Shown here in pieces: positions 1 to 9,563 of a stretch of 64,000 nt of DNA. The notes beneath the pieces were generated by a model. That model saw only the letters and a program-made list of their open reading frames with translations, did not search any database and was not told the origin of the DNA. Origin of the DNA: Myxococcus sp. CA023 (GTDB lineage Bacteria; Myxococcota; Myxococcia; Myxococcales; Myxococcaceae); NCBI RefSeq assembly GCF_010998615.1, contig NZ_JAAEAH010000003.1, forward strand, positions 124,001-188,000, given 5' to 3'. Position numbers and translations under genes: made by a program. The first letter of the stretch is position 1. Every line of letters begins with the position of its first letter.

Positions 1-3000
1 GGTTGTCCGCTGCGCGGGTGTTGCAGCCGGCTCAGGGGGTAGCGCCGGTGGGGCAGCAGGCGCCGCTCGGTGGCGAACGTCTCGCGGACCAGGTCGACCC
101 AGGTGCCGCCGCCCAAGCGCTGCCGGAAGGCGACGCTGTTGAGGAAGAGGCCCAGGGTTCGCTCGCCGTCGCGCACCTCGGGGCGCCCGTTGCTGACCAG
201 GCCCGTCACCACGTCGGTGGTGCCACAGACGGCGCCGAGGACGCGGAGGTGGGCCGCCAGCAGCACGCTCTTGAGGGGGACGGCGGCCAGACGCGCGAGC
301 CGCTGGAGCCCGGCGTGCGTCGACGCGGCCAGGGGCACGGGATGTTGGGAGAGCCCCCGTGCTGGCGCGTCGGGCGGGGGCGGCAAGGTTCGGGTGACGG
401 ACGTCACCTCCATTCCGTCCAACTGCTGCGCCCAGAACTGTTGGACCGCTGGGGACTGGAGTGTCTCTCGCTCCATCGCGATGAACTCGCGGAAGGGGAG
501 CGCCGGTGCTGTCCGCTCCGGACACCTGTCACCGCGCAGGGTGACGAAGTCCGCGAGCAGCTCGGTGAAGAAGGTGGCCACGCTCCAGCCGTCCAGGATG
601 GCGTGGTGGAAGGTGGCGCTGAGCTGCACGGTGGTGGACGTGCGCAGGTGGAGTGTGACTCGCATCAACGGCGCGCGGCTCCAGTCGAAGGGCCGCGCGC
701 GGTCTTCCTCAAGCCACGCTTCGAGGTGCGCATCCTGCTCCTCGGTGGAGAGGTGCCGCAGGTCGTGAACCGCCAGCACGGGCTCCACCTGGCGGTGGAC
801 GAACTGGAGTGGCTCCGAGTAGCGCGTCAGCTCGAACGAGGTCCTGAGCGCGGTGTGCCGCGCGAACACTTGCTGGAGGGCCGCCTGGAAGACGGGCACG
901 TCCAGGTCCAGCTCCAGGTGGAAGCTGAAGGCGTCGTGGTAGAGCGCCGCGGCCGTGTCGAGCTGGCTCTGGAAGAGCATTCCGCCCTGGAGCGCGGCCA
1001 GGGGATACGCGTCTTCGATGTGCGCGGGGAGCCGTTCGCGGTCCACGAGGCGGACGAGGTCGAATGGCGCGGTGGGCGCGGTGGGCCCCTCGGTGGTGTT
1101 CCCCGCGCGCAGGGCCTCCGCCACGGCCTGGAGCGTCCGGTTCTCCAGGAGCATCGCCACGGACAGCTTTAGGCCGCGCTCCGCGGCCCGGGCCACGAAC
1201 TGGATGGCGCGGATGGAATCCCCGCCCGCGTCGAAGAAGCTGTCGTGGAGGCTTGGCGTGTCGACGCCCAGGACCTCGGACCACACGCCCGCCAGCACCT
1301 CCTCGTCGGCGGTGCGGGGGGCGACGTAGCGCTCGGAGGCCGCACGCTCCGGGCCCGTGGGCGCGGGGAGCGCGCGTCGGTCCACCTTGCCGTTCGCCGT
1401 CAGGGGAAAGGCCGCGAGCGTCACGAAGGCGGAGGGCACCATGAAGACGGGCAGCCGCGCCTGGAGGTAGCGCCGCAGGTCCTCCGCTGGCGGGAGTTCC
1501 CGGGACGGCCTGGCGACGAGGTAGGCGACGAGTTGCTTCTCTCCGGGGCCGTCCTCCCGGGCCATGACCCGCGCTTCGTGCACGGTGGGATGGAGCGCGA
1601 GGGCCGCCTCGATTTCCCCTGGCTCAATCCGGAAGCCGCGGAGCTTGACCTGTTCATCCACGCGCCCGAGGAATTCGACCCGCCCATCCGGCAGGACGTG
1701 GCACCGGTCCCCCGTGCGGTACAGGCGTGCGCCCGGCACGGGGCTGAACGGGTCTGGGATGAAACGCTGCGCCGTCAGCGCGGGGTCGTTGAGGTAGCCG
1801 AGCGCGAGACCGTCACCGCCCGCGCACAGCTCGCCAGGCGCGCCCACGGGAACCGGCTCCAGTGCCGCGTTGAGCACATGAATGCGCGTGTTGGAGATGG
1901 GGCGGCCAATGGGCACGGCGTTCACGAGCGGCTCGTCCGGCGACACGGTGTGGCAGCAGGTGAAGGTGGTGTTTTCAGTGGGGCCGTAGCCGTTGATGAC
2001 CCGGCAGCCCGGGTACCGCTCCACCACGCGTCGCACGTGCGCGGGGGAGAGCACGTCGCCTCCCGCGAGGAGCTGTCGCACGGACGCCAGGGACTCGAGC
2101 GCGTGGTCCACCACCTGATGGAACAGGCCCGCGGTGAGCCACACGGTGGTCACTCCTTGGCGGGCGATGAAGCTTCCCAACTCTTCGAGCGACGGCGTGG
2201 TGGGGGGATGGATGGCGAGGCGGGCGCCGTTGAGCAGGGCCCCCCAGACCTCGAAGGTGGACGCATCGAAGGCGAGCGGCGCGAACTGGAGCAGCGTCTC
2301 GTCCGGCCCCAGGTGGACGTAGTGGGTGTTCCGGACCAGGCGGACGACGGCTCGCTGTGGGACGGCCACGCCCTTGGGCTTGCCGGTGGAGCCGGACGTG
2401 TAGAGCACATAGGCCTCGTGCTCCGCGTTGCAGACGGGGGTGGGATTCGCCGTGGGGCGGGCCGCCAGCGCCGCTGCGTCCTCGTCCAGGCTCACCACGG
2501 GAATCCACTGGACGGGCAGCTCGTCCGCCAGACCCGAACGGGTGACGAGCGCCGCCATGCGCGCATCCTGGACGAGGAAACCCAGTCGCTCGGGGGGGAA
2601 CGTCGGGTCCAGCGGCAGGTAGGCGCCGCCGGCCTTGAGGATGCCGAGCAGGGCCACCACCATGTCCAACGAGCGTTCGAGGCACAGCCCTACCCGGGCT
2701 CCTGCGCTCACGCCGAGCGCCCGCAGGTGGTGCGCGACCTGGTTGGCCCGCTGGTTCAGCGCGCCATAGGTGAGCTGGTGGTGCTCGCACGTCAACGCCA
2801 CCGCGTCCGGAGTCGCCGCGGCGTGGGCTTCGAACAACGCCTGAATCGTGGCGTCGCGGGGGTATCCGGTGGCCGTGTCGTTCCAGCGGGCGAGGAGTTC
2901 CTGCTCCGCCGGCAGCAGGAGCGGGAGCGTGGCGATGGGGCGGGCCAATGAGGACGGCACGCTCCGCGCGGCGAGCAGGAAATGCTCCCACAGCCGAACG

Positions 3001-6000
3001 ATGGTCGCGTCGTCGAAGAGGTCGGTGTTGTACTCGGCCCGGGCCCACAGGCCTTCGGGGCCCGGGCTGAAGTCGAGCAGCAGGTCCCAGCGGGCCGTCT
3101 CGCCACCCTCCACGTCCATCACGTGGGTGTGGAGGCTCTGCAGCGTGAGCAGCGGCGGCGGCGCGTTCTGGAGGACCAGCTTCACCTGGAACAGGGGCGC
3201 GTACCCCGCGTCCCGTTCGGACTTGAGGGCACGGACCAGCCGTTCGAAGGGCACGTCCTGATGCTCGTACGCATCGAGCGTCACCTGGCGCAGGCGCGCG
3301 AGCAGCTCACGGACGGTGGGGTTCGCGGACAGGTCCGCGCGCAAGACCAACTGGTTGGTGAAGAAGCCAATCAGCCCTTCGACCTCCGGCGGGTTGCGGT
3401 GGGCCACGTCCGTTCCCACCACGATGTCGTCCTGTCCCGAATAGCGATGGAGGACGAGGTTGTAGACGCCGAGCAGGACCATGAAGAGGGTGACGCCCTC
3501 CGCTCGGCCGAGCGCCTCGAGCTGCTCCACCAGCGGTTGGGGAAGCAGGAAGCGGCGGCTGCGCCCCTGGTGACGCTGTACCGTAGGCCGGGGCCGGTCC
3601 GTGCGGAGCTGGAGTCGGGGGAGCGCATCCAACCGCTGCTCCCAGTATCGCAGCTGGCGCTCGAGCTCGCCGCTCTCCAGCCAGCGGCGTTGCCAGAGCG
3701 CGTAGTCGCTGTACTGCACCGGGAGCTCCGGCAGGCCGGATGGCTCGCCACGGGTAAAGGCGCCGTAGAGCTGGCTTACCTCGCGCGCGAACACGCCCAT
3801 GGACCAGCCGTCCGAGGCGCTGTGGTGCAGGGTCAGCAGGAGGATGTGGTGCGTGTCCTCCAACTGGAGCAGCCGCGCGCGGAGGAGCGGGCCCTGGTCG
3901 AGGTCGAAGGGAAGCGCGGCCTCTTCACGGGCCAGTGCTTCGGCCCTGGGTTCCCGCTGTTCTTCTGGCATGGCCCGCAGGTCCACGCGGGGCATCGTCA
4001 GGGGCTCCGCCGGCAGCACCACCTGCACGGGCTCGGCGCCGGCTTCGACACGTGGCACGGTGCGCAGGGCTTCGTGCCGCCGCACGACGTCGCCCAGGGC
4101 GCGCTCCAGCGCCGGCACATCGAGCGTGCCCTTCAGCCGCACCGCGCTGGGCATGTTGTAGATGGCGGTGGGGCCCGTCATCTGGGCGAACAGCCACAGC
4201 CGCTCCTGGGCGAAGGACAGGGGCGCGGGGCCCGGCTCGGAGCGACGGTGCAGGGGGGGCGGCTTGGGGCCTCCACTCCGGCAGGACTGGAGCCGCTCCG
4301 CCAAAGCGGCCACGGTGGGGGCCGCGAAGAAGGTGTGAAGCGGCACTTCCACGCCCAGGATGGCGCGAAGCCGGGCGACGACCCGGGTGGCCAGCAGTGA
4401 GTGGCCTCCCAGTTGGAAGAAGTCATCGTTCGCGCCAATGCGCTCGCGCTTGAGGACGTCACTCCAGATGCGGGCCACCGTCAGCTCGGTGGGCGTGCGG
4501 GGGGCCATCCATTCCAGCCCGTTGTCCGAGGACTCCACCTGGACGGACGCGAGCGCGAGGCGATCCCGCTTGCCACTGGGGCCGAGCGGCAGTTCATCGA
4601 GGATGCCGATGCGGGACGGCACCATGAACCCAGGGAGCCTTTCGGCCAGGAAGTCCCGGAGCGTTGCTGGCGTGGGGGCGTGGCCCAGGTGCGAGATGAA
4701 CGCCACCAATTGGACGTCGTCCCCCACTGCCGTGCGCGCCAGCACCACCGCCTGCTGGACCGCCGGGTGCTGCTCCAGCGTGGCTTCGATTTCGCCCAGC
4801 TCGATTCGATGGCCACGCACCTTCACCTGGTGGTCCAGCCGGCCCAGGTACTCGAGGCTGCCGTCCGGGAGCACGCGAGCGCGGTCACCCGTCCGGTACA
4901 TGCGCATGCCTTCCTCGCGCGCGAAGCCATCCGGCACGAAGCGCTCCGCGGTCAAATCCGGGCGGCCCAGGTACCCACGGCCCACCTGCACGCCGCCGAT
5001 GTAGAGCTCTCCTGGAACGCCCACGGGCAGGGGCGCGAGCCGCGTGTCGAGGACGTACAACGCGGTATTGGCCACGGGCTGGCCAATGGGCACGGTGCGG
5101 GAGGGAAGCGAGCGGTGGCAGTCCCATGCGGACACGTCCACCGCGGCCTCGGTGGGGCCGTACAGGTTGTAGAGCCGTGTCTCCGGCAGCCGCGCCACGA
5201 AGTGGTCGCGCAGCTCCGGCGAGAGCGCCTCACCGCTGCTGAACACGCGGCGCAGGCTCGCGCACTGCTCCACCGCGGGCTCCGCGAGGAAGGCCTGCAT
5301 CATGGAGGGAACGAAGTGCGCCGTGGTGATGGCCTCGTCCTGGATGAGCTGCTTCAAATAGGCGGGGTCCTGGTGTCCTCCAGGCCGCGCCAGCACCAGC
5401 CGCGCTCCGGTCATCAGCGGCCAGAAGAACTCCCAGACGGAGACATCGAAGCTGAGCGGCGTCTTCTGCAGGACGCGGTCGTCCGCGCTCAAGCCGTACT
5501 CCGACTGCATCCAGAGCAGGCGATTGCGGACGCCCGCATGGGTGTTCATGGCCCCCTTGGGCCGCCCCGTGGACCCGGAGGTGTAGATGACGTAGGCGAG
5601 TGACTCGCTCCAGGATGCGGAGCGGCGCGGGGATTCCGCGTGCTGGAAGGGCGCGCGCTCGTCCGCGTCCACGAACACGCGCGTGACAGCGGCCTCCGTG
5701 AACACCTTCGCCAGCCGCTGCTGCGTGAGGAGCACCCGGACCGCCGCGTCGCGCAGCATGAAGTCCAGACGCTCCTGGGGATAGCTGGGGTCCAAGGGGA
5801 CGTAGGCTCCGCCCGCCTTGAGCACGCCCAGCAAGGACACCACGAGTTCGAGTGAGCGCTCCAGGCACACGCCCACGCGGTGCTCCGGGCCGACGCCGAG
5901 CCCGCGCAGGTGGTGCGCGAGCTGGTTGGCGCGGCGGTCCAGCTCGCCGTAGGTGAGCGTCTCCGACTCGAAGCACAGCGCGACCGCCTCGGGTGTCCGG

Positions 6001-9000
6001 GCCGCCTGGGCTTCGAAGAGGCCGTGCAGCGTGAGTGGCGCCTCGTAGACGTGCGCCGTCGCGTTCCAGTCCAGGAACTGGGCGCGTTCCTCCTCCGTGA
6101 GCAGCGGCACCTGGTCGATGGGCAGGGTGGGCGCGGTGGTGACGGCTTCCAGCAAGACACGCAGGTGCCCGAGCATTCTGTCGATGGTGCCGGCCTTGAA
6201 GAGGGCGGTGTCGTACTCCATGGACGCGCAGAGCCCCTCGCGCGTCTCCGCAAGCGCGAGGCTGAGGTCGAACTGAGCGCTGCCCCGGTTCAGGGGCCAG
6301 GCCTCCAGGTCAAGCTCGCCCAGCGAGACCACGACTCCGGCTTCATCCAGCGCGAGCGCTTCCAGCCCGAGGTCCGCGCCCACGTGGGATTTCTGAAGCA
6401 CCAGCATCGCCTGGAAGATGGGGGAGCGGGCTGGATCGCGTTTGGGCTGGAGTTGCTCCACCAGGGCGGGGAAAGGGATGTCCTGATGCTCGAGCGCACC
6501 GAGCACCGTGGCGCGCACCTGCTGGAGGAAGGTGTCGAAGCGCAGGCCCGGGGTGAATCGGGCTCGGAGGGGCAGGGGGTTGGTGAAATACCCGACCAGG
6601 CCCGAAAGCCGGGCGCGGGTGCGTCCCGAGGCGGGCGAACCGATGATGAGGTCGTCCTGGCCGGTGTAGCGGTGCAGCAGCGCCTGGAACGCGGCGACCA
6701 GCACCGTGTAGAGCGTGGTCTCGTGTTCGCGCGCCAGGTCGCGCAGCCGCCCGGTGAGCGCCGGCGTGAGCCGCAGCCCGCGTGAGGCTCCCTGGAAGCG
6801 CTGCTGGGGCGGCCGTGTCGCGTCCGTGGGCAGCTCCAGCACGGGCAGCTTCCCCGCGAGCTGCTGCTTCCAGAAAGCCCAGCCCGGCGCGCTGGAACTC
6901 GCCGCCAGCGCCTCGCGTTGCCAGCGTGCGTGGTCCATGGGCGTGAGTGGGAGCGGTGGCAACACGGCGGGGCGGCCGCGCAGCGCCGCCGCGTACAGCG
7001 CGCCCAGCTCGCCGGCCATGACCGCCAGGGACCAGAAGTCGGTCACCGCATGGTGCAGGGTCAGCAACAGGATGGGATTCGCATCCAAGCGGGTCCACAG
7101 GTGGACCCGGAACAGAGGGGCTTGGCCCAGATCGAAGGGGCGCTCCGCTTCGGCGGTGACGCGTTCCCGAAGCCACGCCTCATCGTGTCCGGACGCGTCC
7201 TCGACCCGCAGCGGCACTTCCACGGGAGACATCACTTCCTGCCGCGGTTGTCCCGCTTCGGAGGTGATGCGAATGCGCAGTGCGGGGTGCCGCTCCATCA
7301 ATGCGTGCAGCGCCTGTCGCAGGGCGGCGACATCCAACGCGGAGCGGACGCGAACCGCGCGCGCCACATGGTAGGCGGCGCTGGTGGGCGCCAGCGCATG
7401 CAGGAACCACAGCGCCTGCTGACCGTATGAGAGCGGCAGTGGGCCCGTGAGCGGCGCGGGTCCGGGGTTGGGCTCGGACGCGGGCGTGGCCTCCGTTAGT
7501 CTGCGGGCGAGCGCATCGAGGCTCTCACCCTGGAGCAGGGCTGAGAGGGGGAGGACGATGCCCAGCTCACGCTCGAGCTCCGAGTGCAGCTCCAAACTCT
7601 GCAGTGAATCCAGACCGTAGCGGGTGAGTGGCGCTTGGGTGTCCAGCGACGCCGGGCTCACGCGGAGCAGGGCCGCGACCCGGGCCCGGAGCCACGCGGG
7701 CGTGCCGGGCGGGTGGAGGGCCTCGGCGACCTGTTCGGACGGCGCCTCCTGCGCGGCTGGGTTGCGCCACGCACCGATCAGCTCGAGCGTTCCGTCCAGG
7801 AAGCCCGCGCGGCAGGCGTGGCGCTGAATCTTGCCGCTGGACGTCTTGGGAAGCGCCCCCGCCTTGAGCAGGAGCACCGCGTGGACACCGAGCTGGTGGT
7901 GTTCGGCGATGGCCTGCTGGACGCTCGTGGCCACCTCGTCGGGCGAAGCCTCCTGGCGGGCGGAGACCTCGAACGCCACGGCCAGGCGCTCTTCTCCGTC
8001 CACATCCACGGAGAACGCGGCACTGCATCCGGGGCGGATCGCGGGGTGGCTCTGCTCGGTGGTCTGTTCGAGGTCCTGGGGATAGTGGTTCCGGCCACGG
8101 ATGATGATGAGGTCCTTGGCCCGGCCCGTGACGAAGAGCTGGCCGTCACGGAGGAAGCCCAGGTCCCCGGTGCGCAGGAAGGGCCCTTCGCCTCGCGCCA
8201 GCCGGGCCTGGAACACCCGCTCCGTCTCCTCGGGGCGTCCCCAATAGCCCTGGGCCACGCTGGGCCCGGACATCCAAATCTCCCCCACCTCTCCGTCGGC
8301 CTGGAGCGTGCGCGCCTGGGGATCCACCACCACGAGCGACTGGGTGGGAAGCTGGGTGCCGCTGCTGACGAGCGTCACCGTGTCCTGCCCGGTGCCCTCG
8401 TCCCGGGGGGCGCCCTGGCCGTGCTGGAGTGCCCGCGCGTCGAAGTGGCCCGTCCGCACCGGCTCCGCCTTGACGCCGCCCGCGGCGATCAACGTGGCCT
8501 CGGCCAGCCCGTAACACGGATAGAAGAACTCGGGCCGGAAGCCCGCGGGTTCGAAGGCGCGGGCGAAGCGGGCCAGCGTCTCGGGCCGGATGGGTTCGGC
8601 GCCACAGAACGCCACCTGCCACGTGCGCAGGTCCAACTGCTCGCGCTCCTCCGGGCGGGTCTTCCGCACGCAGAGGTCGAAGGCGAAGTTGGGACCGCCC
8701 GCGCAGGTGCCGCGGTGCCGCTCGATGGCTTGGAGCCAACTCAGCGGCCGTTGCAGGAAGGTGATGGGGGACAGCAGCACGCCGTGAAAGCCGTTGTAGA
8801 GCGGCTGGAGGATGCCGCCGATGAGCCCCATGTCGTGATAGGGCGGCAGCCAGTTCACCGCTACGGACCCCTCGCGGAGCTCCATGCCCAGGCCAATCAG
8901 GTGCGAGTTGTGCACCAAGTTGCCGTGCGTGAGCATGACCCCCTTGGGCGTGCCGGTGGACCCGGAGGTGTACTGGAGGAAGGCCAGCGTCTGCCCCGTG

Positions 9001-9509
9001 ACTTCGGGTTCTCGCCAGCCGTCCTCGCAGCCCGCCTCCAGGAGGTCGGTGGCCAGCCAGCGGCGGTCCCTCAGCTGCGACGCCTGCTCTTCCAGCGAGT
9101 CGACCAGCGAGAGAATCATCTCGGTGGTGAGCACGATGGACGCCCGGGCATCGGTGAGGATCGCCTGGAGCCGCGGCAGTGAGCGGTTGAGGCGGCTGAT
9201 GTCGGGCGGGTAGGCCGGAACGGCGATGACGTTGGCGTAGAGGCAGCCCAGGAAGGCGGCCACGTAGTCCAGCCCCGGAGGGTAGAGGAGGATGGCCCGC
9301 TCGCCCGCCGCATCCATCCGCTGAAGGGAGGCCGCGATGGCGCGCGCGCGACGGTCCAACTCCCGGTACGTGATGCGCGTCTCGTCCGATGCGTCGTCGC
9401 CCACGAACGTATAGGCGATGGCGTCGGGCTGAGTGCTCGCGCGGTGACGCAGGCAATGCAAGAGGGTGGGACTCCAGGGGGCTTCTTCCCTCGCGCTCGC
9501 GAGCAGCAT
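1..9509 (-). CDS. FAAL-ACP-C-A(Ser)-PCP-C-A(Val)-PCP-C nonribosomal peptide synthetase, 3' end outside window
   Basis: This is the start of a lipopeptide assembly line, open to base 1 (at least 3169 codons). Start is ATG at 9509, preceded by GGAGGT with 8-nt spacing. Domains by residue: fatty acyl-AMP ligase about 20-585 (YTSGSTGTPKG, GRAKDLII); ACP about 605-675 (GLDSL, Ser635); C about 700-1130, with HHAVTDF where HHxxxDG is usual; A about 1160-1660; PCP with Ser1704 (GGHSL); C about 1760-2190 (HHSASDG); A about 2220-2720; PCP with Ser2765 (GGDSI); C from about 2825 (HHAILDG), cut by the window edge. By-eye ten-residue codes are DVWHFSLVDK (serine-type) and DAFWLGGTFK (valine-type). The FAAL should adenylate a free fatty acid and pass it to the ACP, so the product probably begins acyl-Ser-Val. 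The gene lies 54 nt after the 466-aa gene and is probably in one operon with it and the PRMT-like gene. Confidence 0.93.
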   Translation of the reverse strand, partial: MLLASAREEAPWSPTLLHCLRHRASTQPDAIAYTFVGDDASDETRITYRELDRRARAIAASLQRMDAAGERAILLYPPGLDYVAAFLGCLYANVIAVPAYPPDISRLNRSLPRLQAILTDARASIVLTTEMILSLVDSLEEQASQLRDRRWLATDLLEAGCEDGWREPEVTGQTLAFLQYTSGSTGTPKGVMLTHGNLVHNSHLIGLGMELREGSVAVNWLPPYHDMGLIGGILQPLYNGFHGVLLSPITFLQRPLSWLQAIERHRGTCAGGPNFAFDLCVRKTRPEEREQLDLRTWQVAFCGAEPIRPETLARFARAFEPAGFRPEFFYPCYGLAEATLIAAGGVKAEPVRTGHFDARALQHGQGAPRDEGTGQDTVTLVSSGTQLPTQSLVVVDPQARTLQADGEVGEIWMSGPSVAQGYWGRPEETERVFQARLARGEGPFLRTGDLGFLRDGQLFVTGRAKDLIIIRGRNHYPQDLEQTTEQSHPAIRPGCSAAFSVDVDGEERLAVAFEVSARQEASPDEVATSVQQAIAEHHQLGVHAVLLLKAGALPKTSSGKIQRHACRAGFLDGTLELIGAWRNPAAQEAPSEQVAEALHPPGTPAWLRARVAALLRVSPASLDTQAPLTRYGLDSLQSLELHSELERELGIVLPLSALLQGESLDALARRLTEATPASEPNPGPAPLTGPLPLSYGQQALWFLHALAPTSAAYHVARAVRVRSALDVAALRQALHALMERHPALRIRITSEAGQPRQEVMSPVEVPLRVEDASGHDEAWLRERVTAEAERPFDLGQAPLFRVHLWTRLDANPILLLTLHHAVTDFWSLAVMAGELGALYAAALRGRPAVLPPLPLTPMDHARWQREALAASSSAPGWAFWKQQLAGKLPVLELPTDATRPPQQRFQGASRGLRLTPALTGRLRDLAREHETTLYTVLVAAFQALLHRYTGQDDLIIGSPASGRTRARLSGLVGYFTNPLPLRARFTPGLRFDTFLQQVRATVLGALEHQDIPFPALVEQLQPKRDPARSPIFQAMLVLQKSHVGADLGLEALALDEAGVVVSLGELDLEAWPLNRGSAQFDLSLALAETREGLCASMEYDTALFKAGTIDRMLGHLRVLLEAVTTAPTLPIDQVPLLTEEERAQFLDWNATAHVYEAPLTLHGLFEAQAARTPEAVALCFESETLTYGELDRRANQLAHHLRGLGVGPEHRVGVCLERSLELVVSLLGVLKAGGAYVPLDPSYPQERLDFMLRDAAVRVLLTQQRLAKVFTEAAVTRVFVDADERAPFQHAESPRRSASWSESLAYVIYTSGSTGRPKGAMNTHAGVRNRLLWMQSEYGLSADDRVLQKTPLSFDVSVWEFFWPLMTGARLVLARPGGHQDPAYLKQLIQDEAITTAHFVPSMMQAFLAEPAVEQCASLRRVFSSGEALSPELRDHFVARLPETRLYNLYGPTEAAVDVSAWDCHRSLPSRTVPIGQPVANTALYVLDTRLAPLPVGVPGELYIGGVQVGRGYLGRPDLTAERFVPDGFAREEGMRMYRTGDRARVLPDGSLEYLGRLDHQVKVRGHRIELGEIEATLEQHPAVQQAVVLARTAVGDDVQLVAFISHLGHAPTPATLRDFLAERLPGFMVPSRIGILDELPLGPSGKRDRLALASVQVESSDNGLEWMAPRTPTELTVARIWSDVLKRERIGANDDFFQLGGHSLLATRVVARLRAILGVEVPLHTFFAAPTVAALAERLQSCRSGGPKPPPLHRRSEPGPAPLSFAQERLWLFAQMTGPTAIYNMPSAVRLKGTLDVPALERALGDVVRRHEALRTVPRVEAGAEPVQVVLPAEPLTMPRVDLRAMPEEQREPRAEALAREEAALPFDLDQGPLLRARLLQLEDTHHILLLTLHHSASDGWSMGVFAREVSQLYGAFTRGEPSGLPELPVQYSDYALWQRRWLESGELERQLRYWEQRLDALPRLQLRTDRPRPTVQRHQGRSRRFLLPQPLVEQLEALGRAEGVTLFMVLLGVYNLVLHRYSGQDDIVVGTDVAHRNPPEVEGLIGFFTNQLVLRADLSANPTVRELLARLRQVTLDAYEHQDVPFERLVRALKSERDAGYAPLFQVKLVLQNAPPPLLTLQSLHTHVMDVEGGETARWDLLLDFSPGPEGLWARAEYNTDLFDDATIVRLWEHFLLAARSVPSSLARPIATLPLLLPAEQELLARWNDTATGYPRDATIQALFEAHAAATPDAVALTCEHHQLTYGALNQRANQVAHHLRALGVSAGARVGLCLERSLDMVVALLGILKAGGAYLPLDPTFPPERLGFLVQDARMAALVTRSGLADELPVQWIPVVSLDEDAAALAARPTANPTPVCNAEHEAYVLYTSGSTGKPKGVAVPQRAVVRLVRNTHYVHLGPDETLLQFAPLAFDASTFEVWGALLNGARLAIHPPTTPSLEELGSFIARQGVTTVWLTAGLFHQVVDHALESLASVRQLLAGGDVLSPAHVRRVVERYPGCRVINGYGPTENTTFTCCHTVSPDEPLVNAVPIGRPISNTRIHVLNAALEPVPVGAPGELCAGGDGLALGYLNDPALTAQRFIPDPFSPVPGARLYRTGDRCHVLPDGRVEFLGRVDEQVKLRGFRIEPGEIEAALALHPTVHEARVMAREDGPGEKQLVAYLVARPSRELPPAEDLRRYLQARLPVFMVPSAFVTLAAFPLTANGKVDRRALPAPTGPERAASERYVAPRTADEEVLAGVWSEVLGVDTPSLHDSFFDAGGDSIRAIQFVARAAERGLKLSVAMLLENRTLQAVAEALRAGNTTEGPTAPTAPFDLVRLVDRERLPAHIEDAYPLAALQGGMLFQSQLDTAAALYHDAFSFHLELDLDVPVFQAALQQVFARHTALRTSFELTRYSEPLQFVHRQVEPVLAVHDLRHLSTEEQDAHLEAWLEEDRARPFDWSRAPLMRVTLHLRTSTTVQLSATFHHAILDGWSVATFFTELLADFVTLRGDRCPERTAPALPFREFIAMERETLQSPAVQQFWAQQLDGMEVTSVTRTLPPPPDAPARGLSQHPVPLAASTHAGLQRLARLAAVPLKSVLLAAHLRVLGAVCGTTDVVTGLVSNGRPEVRDGERTLGLFLNSVAFRQRLGGGTWVDLVRETFATERRLLPHRRYPLSRLQHPRSGQ

Positions 9510-9563
9510 CGGCGGAGACCTCCGGCAAAGATGGCTGGGCAGGAATCAGGTGGACTGCGGATG

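Noticed and set aside
8146-9528. 460-codon minus-strand open frame near the FAAL
   Set aside because: Wrong frame: Pro/Arg-rich, whereas the frame starting at 9509 gives a complete FAAL with all motifs.
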